Below the pieces are notes generated by a model, which was not told the origin of the DNA, did not search any database, and worked only from the letters and a program-made list of their open reading frames with translations. The translations under genes were made by a program, and so were the position numbers. This document shows positions 18,204 to 28,651 of a DNA stretch of 64,000 bases, piece by piece (position 1 is the first letter of the stretch; the number at the start of each line of letters is the position of its first letter). Source of the DNA: Pseudomonas sp. ICMP22404 (GTDB lineage: Bacteria > Pseudomonadota > Gammaproteobacteria > Pseudomonadales > Pseudomonadaceae); assembly GCF_006227205.1 (NCBI RefSeq), contig NZ_VCNG01000001.1, positions 186,001-250,000 of the forward strand, written 5' to 3'.

Positions 18204-19373
18204 ATGCCACTCGCCTTGCTTGCTTTGGCCGTTGCCGCTTTCGGCATCGGCACCACTGAATTCGTCATCATGGGGTTGCTGCCCGATGTCGCCCGCGACC
18301 TGGCGGTGAGCATTCCCCAGGCCGGCCTGCTGATTACCGGCTATGCCCTGGGCGTGGTGTTCGGCGCGCCGATCCTGGCGGTCGGCACCGCCAACATGCC
18401 GCGCAAGGCGACATTGCTGGGCATGACGCTGATGTTCATTCTGGGCAACATGCTCTGCGCCCTGGCACCGAACTACGCCACGCTGATGGCTGCCCGCGTC
18501 ATCACCGCACTATGCCATGGCGCATTTTTCGGCATCGGCTCTGTGGTGGCGGCCGGGCTGGTAGCGCCGAACAAACGCGCCCAGGCCATTGCAATGATGT
18601 TCACCGGCCTGACCCTGGCCAACGTCCTCGGCGTTCCACTGGGCACTGCGCTGGGTCAATACGCCGGCTGGCGCTCGACCTTCTGGGCGGTGTCGGTGAT
18701 CGGCGTCATCGCTGCCATCGCCCAATGGGCGTGGCTGCCCAGGGAGATCCCCATGGAGAAGGCCAACCTGGCCAGCGAATTCAAGGTGCTGGGCAAGACC
18801 AGCGTGCTGCTGGCCCTGGGCATGAGTGTGCTGGCGTCCACCAGCCTGTTCAGCGTGTTCACGTACATCGCACCGATTCTCCAGGACATCACGGGAGTCA
18901 GCCCCCACGGCATCACCCTCATGTTGCTGTTGTTCGGGGTCGGCCTGACGGCAGGCAGCTTCCTCGGCGGGCGCCTGGCGGACCGGCGCCTGCTGCCGTC
19001 ACTGGTGGGCATGGCCCTGGCCGTGGTGCTGGTGCTGGCCGCGTTCAGCCAGACCAGCCGCTCGGTGATTCCGGCAGCAATCACGTTGGTGTTGTGGGGG
19101 ATCTTTGCCTTCGCCCTGTGCCCGATCCTGCAGCTGCTGATCATCGATCAGGCCCATGAGGCACCGAATCTGGGCTCGACGCTGAACCAGAGTGCCTTCA
19201 ACCTGGGCAACGCGGCTGGCGCCTGGATCGGCGGGCTGGTGGTCGGCAGCGGCGTCGACCTGGCCGAGCTGCCCTGGACTGGAGCCCTGGTGAGTGGGTT
19301 GACCGTGCTGACGGCCCTGTACTTCATTCATCACCAACGTCGCCTGGGCGCTCCGATGGGTGCGACCGATTAG
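18204..19373 (+). CDS. MFS transporter, AraJ/YdhP-like
   Basis: The 389-residue inner-membrane protein has 12 predicted helices. The N-terminus AFGIGTTEFVIMGLLPDVA and the loop GTANMPRKATLLGM are typical of the drug:H+ antiporter subgroup that includes AraJ and YdhP. Substrate unknown. The start at 18204 gives helix 1 right at the N-terminus. Its last 50 bases overlap the end of the convergent FNT gene. Confidence 0.88.
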   Translation: MPLALLALAVAAFGIGTTEFVIMGLLPDVARDLAVSIPQAGLLITGYALGVVFGAPILAVGTANMPRKATLLGMTLMFILGNMLCALAPNYATLMAARVITALCHGAFFGIGSVVAAGLVAPNKRAQAIAMMFTGLTLANVLGVPLGTALGQYAGWRSTFWAVSVIGVIAAIAQWAWLPREIPMEKANLASEFKVLGKTSVLLALGMSVLASTSLFSVFTYIAPILQDITGVSPHGITLMLLLFGVGLTAGSFLGGRLADRRLLPSLVGMALAVVLVLAAFSQTSRSVIPAAITLVLWGIFAFALCPILQLLIIDQAHEAPNLGSTLNQSAFNLGNAAGAWIGGLVVGSGVDLAELPWTGALVSGLTVLTALYFIHHQRRLGAPMGATD

Positions 19374-20205
19374 GCGTGCCGCTCTCGCTGCGCACTTGCG
19401 CATGGCTGAGCAACGCGAAGATGAAGCTGCCGCCGATGATGTTTCCCGCCAGGGTCGGCGCGGCGAACACCAGCCAGAAGTCTTCCCACGACAACTGCCC
19501 TGCGAATACCAGATACGACACTTCGGCGGAGCCGACGACAATGTGGGTGAAATCCCCAAGCGCCATCAGGTAAGTGATGAGGATGATGATCCACATCTTG
19601 GCGCTTTCCATGGAGGGGATCATCCAGACCATGGTGGCGATCATCCAGCCGGAAATGATGCCCTTGGCAAACATCTGGCCGGTGTCGTTTTCCATAACCT
19701 TGCGACCGATCTCGAGGAAAGCCAGGTCGGTGCGCGGGTCGAAGATCGGCAAGTGCAGCATCACATAGGCCACCAGCAAGGTGCCGCACAGGTTGCCCAC
19801 CAATACGACGCCCCACAGCCGCAACAGCCGACCGAAATTGCCCAGGGTGGGTTTGCTCATGATCGGCAACACAGCGGTCAGGGTATTTTCGGTGAACAAC
19901 TGCTGGCGGGCCAGGATCACCGCGAGAAAACCGGCGCAATAGCCAAAACTGGCGATCACCTTGAAGGCCTCGCCCTCCGGCAATCGGGAATTGAGCAACC
20001 CCATCGCCATCAGCGACAGGCCCATGGTCAATCCGGCCGCCAGGGCCGACCACCAGAGCGCGGCGATACTGCGCTCCAGCTCCTGATTGCCCTGGGTGCG
20101 AATGATTTCATGCAGCACCGCCGCCCGCGGCGGTTGGTTGCGGTCGACTTCGTGCTTTTCCTGGGCGGAAAGGTCGGGGGTCTTGCCGTCGTCGTGGGTG
20201 TCCAT
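19324..20205 (-). CDS. Formate/nitrite transporter family protein (YfdC-like)
   Basis: The 293-residue protein has a hydrophilic N-terminus of about 45 residues, then six helices of the FNT fold. FNT-type segments include FGYCAGFLAVILARQQLFTENTL, GNLCGTLLVAYV and GNIIGGSFIFALL. It is closer to the YfdC branch than to FocA/NirC, so formate transport cannot be assumed. The final 16 codons overlap the 3' end of the MFS gene on the other strand. Confidence 0.85.
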   Translation of the reverse strand: MDTHDDGKTPDLSAQEKHEVDRNQPPRAAVLHEIIRTQGNQELERSIAALWWSALAAGLTMGLSLMAMGLLNSRLPEGEAFKVIASFGYCAGFLAVILARQQLFTENTLTAVLPIMSKPTLGNFGRLLRLWGVVLVGNLCGTLLVAYVMLHLPIFDPRTDLAFLEIGRKVMENDTGQMFAKGIISGWMIATMVWMIPSMESAKMWIIILITYLMALGDFTHIVVGSAEVSYLVFAGQLSWEDFWLVFAAPTLAGNIIGGSFIFALLSHAQVRSESGTPNRSHPSERPGDVGDE

Positions 20206-20313
20206 ACAGTTCCTGAACCGGTGGCGTGATGAATCTACGACACGTGGCGTTCGGAGCTGTTCAGTGCTGACTCAAGCTTGATTGGGACTTGGGATTTTCA
20301 GTGTTTGAAACCC

Positions 20314-20382
20314 GCTATCGCGAGCAGGCTCTCTCCCACAGGAGAATGGGGGCTTATGTGGGAGCGAGCCTGCTCGCGATGG
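20314..20382. repeat. REPIN-like repeat pair
   Basis: TATCGCGAGCAGGCTCTCTCC at the left and GTGGGAGCGAGCCTGCTCGC at the right, with a loop of about 20 bases. One base of the left core has changed (CTCGCTC to CTCTCTC). Lies between the FNT and thioesterase genes. Confidence 0.88.
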
Positions 20383-20396
20383 GTACACCGCCCATC

Positions 20397-20801
20397 TCAC
20401 TCGCTGGCAATATCGTCCTTGAACTGATCCTTCACGTACTTGATCTCGGTCCGCCCATGGGGCGCCGGCAGACCATCCTCGCCAAGATTGACGAAAACCA
20501 TTTTCTCCACGGTCAGGATGCTCTTGCGGGTGATCTTGTTGCGCACCTCACAAGTCAAGGTAATGGAGGTGCGACCAAATTCGGTCGCGGTAATGCCCAG
20601 CTCGATGATATCGCCCTGGCGCGAGGCGCTGACGAAGTTGATTTCCGAGATGTATTTGGTCACCACGCGCTGGTTGCCCAGCTGGACGATGGCGTAGATT
20701 GCCGCTTCTTCGTCGATCCAGCGCAGCAGGCTGCCACCGAACAGCGTGCCATTGGGATTGAGGTCTTCGGGCTTGACCCATTTGCGGGTGTGGAAATTCA
20801 T
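20397..20801 (-). CDS. Acyl-CoA thioesterase, hotdog fold
   Basis: The 134-residue cytoplasmic protein matches the YciA/ACOT class: NPNGTLFGGSLLRWIDEEAA holds the Asn and Asp of the active site, followed by the FVSASRQGDIIELG strand. It hydrolyses acyl-CoA esters; the chain-length preference cannot be told. The start at 20801 is preceded by AGGAGCGATC. Divergent from ahcY. Confidence 0.88.
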   Translation of the reverse strand: MNFHTRKWVKPEDLNPNGTLFGGSLLRWIDEEAAIYAIVQLGNQRVVTKYISEINFVSASRQGDIIELGITATEFGRTSITLTCEVRNKITRKSILTVEKMVFVNLGEDGLPAPHGRTEIKYVKDQFKDDIASE

Positions 20802-20919
20802 GATCGCTCCTGAGCGTCTGGCCAATGAATGCCTGCATCATGGCAGACCGGACAGGCAGGCTCTACGCCGCTGCTTCAATAACGGTCATCGGCAATTTTG
20901 ATTTGCCGACAGAAACCCT

Positions 20920-22530
<1,611 letters not shown>

Positions 22531-22559
22531 TTGGCATTGCATGCCCCTGATGTGGGGCC

Positions 22560-22664
22560 TGTGGGAGCCGAGCTTGCTCGCGATGCAGACACCTCGTCCT
22601 GTCTGTCGGACCGAGGCGATTCTGATCGCGAGCAAGCTCAGCTCCCACGCAAGCCCGCTCCCAC
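22560..22664. repeat. REPIN-like repeat pair with nested third copy
   Basis: GTGGGAGCCGAGCTTGCTCGC and an inverted copy (GCGAGCAAGCTCAGCTCCCAC), then a further partial copy AAGCCCGCTCCCACA. Both arms carry compensating extra bases, so the stem pairing is kept. It sits inside the ahcY-metF interval. Confidence 0.85.
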
Positions 22665-22713
22665 ATTGTGATGTGCAAGGCTTCCAGGCTTACGAGTTTC
22701 CAAGGATATGACC

Positions 22714-23559
22714 ATGTCCCAAGACCGTCGCTACAGCTTCGAGTTCTTCCCGACGAAGACCGATGCTGGACATGAAAAACTGATCGCCACTGCCCGTCAG
22801 CTGGCGAGCTACAACCCCGACTTCTTCTCCTGCACCTATGGCGCCGGCGGCTCGACCCGTGACCGCACGATGAACACCGTGTTGCAGCTGGAAAGCGAAG
22901 TCAAGATCCCGGCCGCCCCGCACCTGTCCTGCGTAGGCGACAGCAAGGACGACTTGCGCACCCTGCTGGCCCGGTACAAGGCCGTGGGCATCCAGCGTAT
23001 CGTGGCCCTGCGCGGTGACCTGCCCTCGGGCATGGGCATGGCCAGTGGCGAGTTGCGCCATGCCAACGACCTGGTGAGCTTCATTCGTGAAGAAACCGGC
23101 GAGCACTTTCACATCGAAGTCGCCGCTTATCCGGAAATGCATCCCCAGGCGCGTAATTTCGAGGACGATCTGCGCAATTTCGTCAACAAGGCCAATGCGG
23201 GCGCCAACAGCGCGATCACCCAGTACTTCTTCAACGCCGACAGTTATTTCTACTTCGTCGAACGCGTACGCAAGATGGGCGTGGACATTCCTGTCGTGCC
23301 GGGAATCATGCCGATCACCAACTACAGCAAGCTGGCGCGCTTCTCCGACGCATGCGGTGCAGAAATCCCACGCTGGATTCGCAAGCAGCTGGAGGCCTAT
23401 GGCGACGACACCTCGAGCATCCAAAGCTTCGGCGAGGAAGTCATCACGCAAATGTGCGAGCGCTTGTTGCAGGGCGGCGCACCGGGGCTGCATTTCTATA
23501 CCCTTAACCAGGCCGAGCCCAGCCTCGCGGTATGGAACAACCTCAAGCTGCCGCGCTGA
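22714..23559 (+). CDS. metF: 5,10-methylenetetrahydrofolate reductase
   Basis: The FAD enzyme makes 5-methyltetrahydrofolate for methionine synthesis. The 281 residues are the normal bacterial length: SFEFFPTKTDAG (catalytic Glu near the start), SCTYGAGGSTRDRT, and the ALRGDLP motif. The ATG at 22714 has CAAGGAT at a good distance; the ATG at 22708 is too close to it. Its place after ahcY links SAH recycling with methyl-group supply. Confidence 0.96.
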   Translation: MSQDRRYSFEFFPTKTDAGHEKLIATARQLASYNPDFFSCTYGAGGSTRDRTMNTVLQLESEVKIPAAPHLSCVGDSKDDLRTLLARYKAVGIQRIVALRGDLPSGMGMASGELRHANDLVSFIREETGEHFHIEVAAYPEMHPQARNFEDDLRNFVNKANAGANSAITQYFFNADSYFYFVERVRKMGVDIPVVPGIMPITNYSKLARFSDACGAEIPRWIRKQLEAYGDDTSSIQSFGEEVITQMCERLLQGGAPGLHFYTLNQAEPSLAVWNNLKLPR

Positions 23560-23585
23560 TTGTCTTATATGCGGCGGTACAAAGA

Positions 23586-23613
23586 GGCCTTGGCGAGAAC
23601 CAAGGCCTTTTTT
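23586..23613 (+). terminator. Terminator after metF
   Basis: GGCCTTGG / CCAAGGCC arms around CGAGAA, followed by six T. Confidence 0.88.
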
Positions 23614-23736
23614 CATTCAGTTGTCCGCGCCCCAAGGTAAAGGCGTTCGCATTGGGTGAACGCCGCGAGGCATCCGTGCGCACCAAAGGCAAACAAAAGG
23701 CAGTCAAGGTGCAGGCCAGAGCGCTCTAGCTATTTG

Positions 23737-24543
23737 ATGAGCTCTCGTCGTAACCTCAGGCCCATGCCCGCCATTGTCCAGCTGCTGACCGCCCTTATCC
23801 TCTCGTGCCTGAGCCTGACCGCCCAGGCCGAGAAGTTGCGCATTGTCACCGAGCCCTGGGCCCCTTATGTCTACGAAGAGAACGGCAAGATGCTTGGCCT
23901 GGACTACGAAACCACGGCCGTTGTGTTCAAGCGCCTGGGCATCGACGTGGAATGGCAGTTCCTGCCCTGGAAGCGTTGCCTGGCGATGCTGGAACAGGGA
24001 TTGGCGGACGGTGCACTGGACATCTTCCACAGCGATGAGCGCGATGCGATGCTGCTTTACCCCAGCGAACCGCTGTCGGACGTGGAGTTCGTGATGTTCT
24101 ACGCCAACGCCCGGCCCCACCCGTTTCGCACGCTCGATGATCTGGGCGGCCTGACCGTCGGCACCTCGCCCGGTTACCTGTACAGCCAGGCTTTCAGTGA
24201 GTCGACCCTGTTCAAACGTGAAGCGGCGCCCACCCACGAAGCCAATTTCGGCAAGTTGCAACTGGGTCGGATCGACCTGCTCATCACCGACCGCAGGGTT
24301 GGCCGGCATGTGCTCGAGCAAATGCAATTGGGCGACCAGATCACCGAAAACTCGGTGGTGGTAAGTCGTCAAAGCCAATACCTGGCCGTGCGGCGCAGTG
24401 CCGGGATGGATTTGCTGGTGCAGCGTTTCAGTGCCGAACTCAAGCGTTTCAAGCGAGAACCGGCCTATGCCGAGCTGAGCGCACGCTACGGCGCAGGTGC
24501 CATGACCAAGGCTCCTCGCCCAGCCAGGCCAGTGCAGAAATAA
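23737..24543 (+). CDS. Periplasmic solute-binding protein, family 3-like
   Basis: The protein of about 268 residues has a signal peptide (IVQLLTALILSCLSLTAQAE). The mature part resembles polar amino-acid binding proteins: LRIVTEPWAPYVYEENGKMLGLDYE near the start in two pieces, then WKRCLAMLEQGLADGALDIF. No permease or ATPase gene is adjacent, so it may be an orphan sensor or scavenger. The start is uncertain: 23737 or 23764, neither with a strong ribosome site; both keep the signal peptide. A basic C-terminus (KAPRPARPVQK) follows the domain. Confidence 0.8.
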   Translation: MSSRRNLRPMPAIVQLLTALILSCLSLTAQAEKLRIVTEPWAPYVYEENGKMLGLDYETTAVVFKRLGIDVEWQFLPWKRCLAMLEQGLADGALDIFHSDERDAMLLYPSEPLSDVEFVMFYANARPHPFRTLDDLGGLTVGTSPGYLYSQAFSESTLFKREAAPTHEANFGKLQLGRIDLLITDRRVGRHVLEQMQLGDQITENSVVVSRQSQYLAVRRSAGMDLLVQRFSAELKRFKREPAYAELSARYGAGAMTKAPRPARPVQK

Positions 24544-24803
24544 ACCGTTGAGCAGCAGGAAAGCGGCGCACGGCGTTTGCTCTGTTATACTCGCGCCTTC
24601 CCGCCAGGCTCACGCCCGGACGCCCGGTCTTGCAAAAGGCATCCCGACACCGCTACAGCGCAGCTTCCAGCCAGCGCGAGCCTTGTCCGGAGCTGTCTTC
24701 CAGACCCGGCAGGACCGGACGGGATGACGTCTTCTTTTGAACGTCATTCGCGCCAGGCAAGACTATCCCATTGGGCCAGGCCCTCACTAAAACAGGATTA
24801 CTC

Positions 24804-26660
24804 ATGTCCTTTGCTTCCCTCGGTCTCTCCGAGGCTTTAGTCGGCGCCATCGAAGCCGCTGGCTACACCGAGCCTACCCCGGTGCAACAGCGGGCCATTC
24901 CCGCCGTGTTGCAAGGTCGCGACCTGATGGTCGCCGCGCAGACAGGTACTGGTAAAACCGGCGGTTTCGCCCTCCCGATCCTGGAGCGGCTGTTCCCTAA
25001 CGGTCACCCGGACAAATCCCAGCGTCACGGCCCGCGCCAACCGCGCGTGCTGGTCCTGACCCCGACCCGGGAGCTGGCTGCCCAGGTGCACGAGAGCTTC
25101 AAGATCTACGCCCGTGACCTGAAATTCGTCAGTGCCTGCATTTTCGGCGGCGTTGGCATGAACCCCCAGGTCCAGGCCATGGCACGCGGCGTCGATGTGC
25201 TGGTGGCCTGCCCCGGCCGCCTGCTGGATCTGGCTGGCCAGGGCAGCGTCGACCTGTCCCACGTTGAAATCCTCGTGCTGGACGAAGCCGACCGGATGCT
25301 CGACATGGGCTTTGTCCATGACGTGAAGAAAGTCCTCGCCCGCCTGCCCGCCAAGCGGCAGAACCTGCTGTTTTCGGCAACGTTCTCCAAGGACATCACC
25401 GACCTGGCCGGCAAGCTGCTGCACAACCCGGAACGCATCGAAGTCACGCCACCGAACACCACGGTCGAGCGCATCGAACAGCGCGTATTCCGCCTGCCAG
25501 CCAGCCATAAACGCAGCCTGCTGGCACACCTGATCACCACCGGTGCCTGGGAACAGGTCCTGGTGTTCACCCGCACCAAGCACGGCGCCAACCGCCTGGC
25601 CGAGTACCTGGACAAGCATGGCCTGCCGGCCGTGGCGATCCACGGCAATAAAAGCCAGAACGCTCGCACCAAGGCCCTGGCCGACTTCAAGGCCGGCGAA
25701 GTCCGGATCCTGGTAGCCACCGACATCGCCGCCCGCGGCCTGGACATCGACCAGTTGCCCCACGTGGTCAACTTCGAACTGCCGAACGTCGATGAAGACT
25801 ACGTGCACCGTATCGGTCGTACCGGCCGGGCCGGTCGTTCGGGCGAAGCGATCTCGCTGGTCGCACCGGATGAAGAAAAGCTGCTCAAGAGCATTGAGCG
25901 CATGACCCGGCAGAAGATTCCCGATGGCGACCTGATGGGCTTCGATGCCAGCACCATCGAGGCCGAGAAGCCTGAAGTGCGTGAGCGTCCGGACGTGCGC
26001 AACCCGCGCAATCCACGCGGCCCACGGGGCGACGGTCCGAATGGCGGCGGTGGCGGTCGCAAGGACAAGGGCAAGGACAAAGGCAAGGAAAAGCCGGCCG
26101 GCAGCAGTCGTGGAGAACGCCCGGCGCGCGAGCAGAAGCCTCGCGAAGGCACGCCAGCCCGTGAGCAACAGCGCCCAGCCCCTCGTGCCGCCGCTGATCG
26201 CGCCCCGGACGAGTTCCTGGATGACGATATCGACAACTTCGGTAACCGCGTCGACTACGTGCCGCAGCAGAAACCGGCCCAGGGTCGTGGTCGCCGTCCG
26301 GGTGCCCCGGCCCAGGGTGCTGGCGCAGGCGCGCCACGCAGCGGTCAGTCGCAGGGGCGCCAGAACGGTCCGCGCAACAGCAACGGCTCGACCACCGGCA
26401 CCCCGCCCGCCAAGCGCAACGGCCCACGCAATGGCGGCCCTCGCGATGGCCAGGCGCGTCGCGAAGACTCCCGCCCTCGCCGCCCGGCCCGCGATGACCA
26501 GGCGAGCCAGGAACCTGCAGTGCAGAACCCTCGTGGCAACCAGCCGAAAATCATGCACAAGGAATCGAAGCTCGATCGTTTCCCGACGCCTGAACAGCTG
26601 GACCAACTGCCAAGCCGCCCACGGGGTGAAAAACCTGCATTGCTGACTCGCAATCGCTGA
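24804..26660 (+). CDS. rhlE: DEAD-box RNA helicase RhlE
   Basis: The ATP-dependent RNA helicase acts in RNA turnover and ribosome assembly. Residues 1-380 hold the two RecA domains with the Q motif ([12 protein letters not shown]), [23 protein letters not shown] and [11 protein letters not shown]. Residues about 390-618 are a long disordered tail rich in Arg, Gly, Pro and Lys ([16 protein letters not shown]), expected to bind RNA. The ATG at 24804 gives [13 protein letters not shown] 260-base leader (24544-24803) has no gene; a weak -10 TATACT is at 24586. Confidence 0.93.
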   Translation: MSFASLGLSEALVGAIEAAGYTEPTPVQQRAIPAVLQGRDLMVAAQTGTGKTGGFALPILERLFPNGHPDKSQRHGPRQPRVLVLTPTRELAAQVHESFKIYARDLKFVSACIFGGVGMNPQVQAMARGVDVLVACPGRLLDLAGQGSVDLSHVEILVLDEADRMLDMGFVHDVKKVLARLPAKRQNLLFSATFSKDITDLAGKLLHNPERIEVTPPNTTVERIEQRVFRLPASHKRSLLAHLITTGAWEQVLVFTRTKHGANRLAEYLDKHGLPAVAIHGNKSQNARTKALADFKAGEVRILVATDIAARGLDIDQLPHVVNFELPNVDEDYVHRIGRTGRAGRSGEAISLVAPDEEKLLKSIERMTRQKIPDGDLMGFDASTIEAEKPEVRERPDVRNPRNPRGPRGDGPNGGGGGRKDKGKDKGKEKPAGSSRGERPAREQKPREGTPAREQQRPAPRAAADRAPDEFLDDDIDNFGNRVDYVPQQKPAQGRGRRPGAPAQGAGAGAPRSGQSQGRQNGPRNSNGSTTGTPPAKRNGPRNGGPRDGQARREDSRPRRPARDDQASQEPAVQNPRGNQPKIMHKESKLDRFPTPEQLDQLPSRPRGEKPALLTRNR

Positions 26661-26678
26661 GTTCTTCCAAACCGTAAA

Positions 26679-26713
26679 ATGCCCCTGATCTCACGATCAG
26701 GGGCATTTTTTTT
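26679..26713 (+). terminator. Terminator after rhlE
   Basis: ATGCCCCTGATC / GATCAGGGGCAT arms around TCAC, followed by a run of T. Confidence 0.9.
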
Positions 26714-26731
26714 CGGTCGCCACAAAATCCC

Positions 26732-26822
26732 TTGTGAGAGCGAGCCTGCTCGCGATAGCAATCCAACTTTGACGACTATGTTGACTAACGCACCGCTATC
26801 GCGAGCAGGCTCGCTCCCACAG
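26732..26822. repeat. REPIN-like repeat pair
   Basis: GTGAGAGCGAGCCTGCTCGC at the left, inverted GCGAGCAGGCTCGCTCCCAC at the right, with a loop of about 45 bases. It lies between two facing terminators. Confidence 0.9.
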
Positions 26823-26852
26823 GAAAGCTCGGTGGAAGGAATCCGGGGCAAT

Positions 26853-26888
26853 AAAAAACGCCCCCGATCGCAGGATCGGGGGCGTTTT
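26853..26888 (-). terminator. Terminator after yceI
   Basis: AAAAAACGCCCCCGATC and GATCGGGGGCGTTTTTT arms around GCAG. It serves the minus-strand yceI-cytochrome b561 operon and is symmetric enough to act both ways. Confidence 0.88.
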
Positions 26889-26902
26889 TTTAGGCGCGAA
26901 TA

Positions 26903-27499
26903 TTACTTCGCCTTGACGCCTTCAAACGAAACGTACAGCTCGACCACGTCGGACGATGGGCCCAGGTCTTTTTGCTTGCCGAAGTCGGAACGCTTGATGC
27001 TGGTGGTGCCTTCGAAACCGGCACGGTAGCCGCCCCATGGATCCTTGCCTTCGCCCAGGAAGGTAGCCTTGACCACCACTGGCTTGGTCACGCCCAGCAA
27101 GGTCAGGTCGCCGGTAACATCGGCAGTTTCCTTGCCATCGGCGTTCTTGCCTGTGGATTTGACGCTGGTGGAAACGAAGGTAGCCTTGGCAAACTTGCCC
27201 GCGTTCAGGAAGTCAGGGCTGGCGATGTGCTTGTCACGTTCGGCGTGGTTGGTAAATACGCTGGCGGTGTTGACGTTGAACTCAACCTTGCTGGCTTCAG
27301 GCTTGGCGGCATCGAAGCTGAACTTGCCGTCGATATCCTTGAAAGTACCGGTGATGTAGCTATAGCCCAGGTGGCTGATCTTGAAGTCGACGAAGGCATG
27401 CTGGCCTTCCTTGTCGACCACATAGTCGGCAGCCATGGCCTGGCCGGCCGACAACAGTGCAGAACCGATTGCCAGGGCGGCGAGCGTCTTTTTCAACAT
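26903..27499 (-). CDS. YceI family periplasmic protein
   Basis: The 198-residue precursor has a signal peptide ([22 protein letters not shown]). The mature lipocalin-like domain matches YceI, which binds polyprenoid lipids: [39 protein letters not shown], and [18 protein letters not shown]. The ATG at 27499 has AAAGGAATAGAAAGC upstream. It follows the cytochrome b561 gene by 32 bases, a common pairing. Confidence 0.93.
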   Translation of the reverse strand: MLKKTLAALAIGSALLSAGQAMAADYVVDKEGQHAFVDFKISHLGYSYITGTFKDIDGKFSFDAAKPEASKVEFNVNTASVFTNHAERDKHIASPDFLNAGKFAKATFVSTSVKSTGKNADGKETADVTGDLTLLGVTKPVVVKATFLGEGKDPWGGYRAGFEGTTSIKRSDFGKQKDLGPSSDVVELYVSFEGVKAK

Positions 27500-27531
27500 G
27501 CTTTCTATTCCTTTGGAGTCGAGGTTGAACA

Positions 27532-28083
27532 TCAGGCTTGGCGCCCCAGCATTCGCTTGAGGGTCGCGTCACGGTCGATAAAGTGGTGTTTCAGTGCTGC
27601 CAGTGCATGAAGGCCGGAAAAAACGACCAGCGCCCATGCCAGGTACAGGTGGATCTGGCCGGCGACGTCTGCCTGGTCTGGCAATCCGGACACCAGCGCG
27701 GGTACTTCAAACAAGCCGAACACCGGGATCCCGACACCGTCTGCGGTGGAAATCAGGTAACCGGCAACCATCACGGCAAACAACCCGAGATACAGGGCAC
27801 TATGACCGAGCTTCGCACCGATACGGGTCATGCGCCCATAGGTGTCCAGGGTCGGTGGCGGTGGGCTGATAAAACGCCAGATCACCCGCAGCAGCATCAC
27901 CGCCAGCAACACCAGGCCAATGCTCTTGTGCAGGTCCGGCGCGTCTTTGCGCCAGGTGCTGTAGTAATCCAGTCCGACCATCCACAGCCCCAGCGCGAAC
28001 AACCCGTACACCACCAGCGCGACGCCCCAGTGCATGACGATGCTGACCCAGCCGTAGCGAGAAGAAGAGTTGCGTAGCTGCAT
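27532..28083 (-). CDS. Cytochrome b561 family protein
   Basis: The 183-residue inner-membrane protein has four helices and the conserved heme His residues ([51 protein letters not shown]). It would move electrons between the quinone pool and a periplasmic partner, perhaps linked to YceI encoded downstream. First gene of the operon. Bases 28084-28322 upstream show nothing I recognise beyond a plausible promoter region. Confidence 0.92.
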   Translation of the reverse strand: MQLRNSSSRYGWVSIVMHWGVALVVYGLFALGLWMVGLDYYSTWRKDAPDLHKSIGLVLLAVMLLRVIWRFISPPPPTLDTYGRMTRIGAKLGHSALYLGLFAVMVAGYLISTADGVGIPVFGLFEVPALVSGLPDQADVAGQIHLYLAWALVVFSGLHALAALKHHFIDRDATLKRMLGRQA

Positions 28084-28322
28084 TGCTCATATCCTGTAAA
28101 AACTGCGACCAAGACTAGCGAGTTATCTATCGATTTAAAGCGGAAATTTTCGCTTTGAAATATCGAGAAATACGATCATCAGTCTGGGTGGGGTGGGTTA
28201 AGGAAAGATTAAAGCGAATGGATGGTGTCACGGCGGATAAGACAGGTCTTTCGGTAGCCATCGCGGGCAGGCCCCGCTCTGCCGTGGGCCGTGCCGCCCG
28301 GGCTCCCGATCCGCTCAGAACA

Positions 28323-28478
28323 TCAATTGACCGAGCATTCAGGCTTATAGGGGTCTATCTCGCATCTATAGGCTAATTGAGGGTCCCGCTTCGGAATCAT
28401 TTTTGCCTTTGTAATGAACTCATCAGATACGCAACCAGCAAGAGCCGCCAGGATTATTACGATTGTTGTTACTTTCAT
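28323..28478 (-). CDS. Very small lipoprotein (51 residues)
   Basis: An intact frame encodes MKVTTIVIILAALAGC (lipid Cys 16) followed by a 35-residue tail with KAKMIPKRDPQLAYRCEID and a last Cys in PECSVN. The start at 28478 has GGAGC 7 bases upstream. The signal, lipobox and ribosome site together make a real gene likely despite the size. The two Cys in the tail could form a disulfide. I do not recognise a family. It stands between cytochrome b561 and the flavin oxidase genes on the same strand. Confidence 0.7.
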   Translation of the reverse strand: MKVTTIVIILAALAGCVSDEFITKAKMIPKRDPQLAYRCEIDPYKPECSVN

Positions 28479-28604
28479 GTTCAGTGCTCCGGTTTTCTAC
28501 GCAGCCTAAAACCTGCGATCCGGGCCAACCCATCATTCCGTTCCGATTCCCCTGTGGGAAGTATCTGATATACCCAATGCCTGAACATCGAGCTTGATAG
28601 CAGG

Positions 28605-28640
28605 CAAAAAAAAGCGCGACCCTTGGGCCGCGCTTTCTTT
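28605..28640 (-). terminator. Terminator after the flavin amine oxidase gene
   Basis: On the minus strand, AGCGCGGCCC and GGGTCGCGCT arms around a two-base loop with one mismatch, followed by eight T (seen as A 28606-28613 on the plus strand). Confidence 0.8.
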
Positions 28641-28651
28641 ACGCCTGGACG

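Noticed and set aside
23532-23729. A 65-codon frame ending KGKQKAVKVQARAL after metF
   Set aside because: It starts inside metF in another frame and runs through the metF terminator. The basic tail looks protein-like, but no start or ribosome site supports it.
24837-26606. A 589-codon open frame on the minus strand
   Set aside because: Antisense to rhlE; Ala/Arg/Gly-rich translation with no motif.
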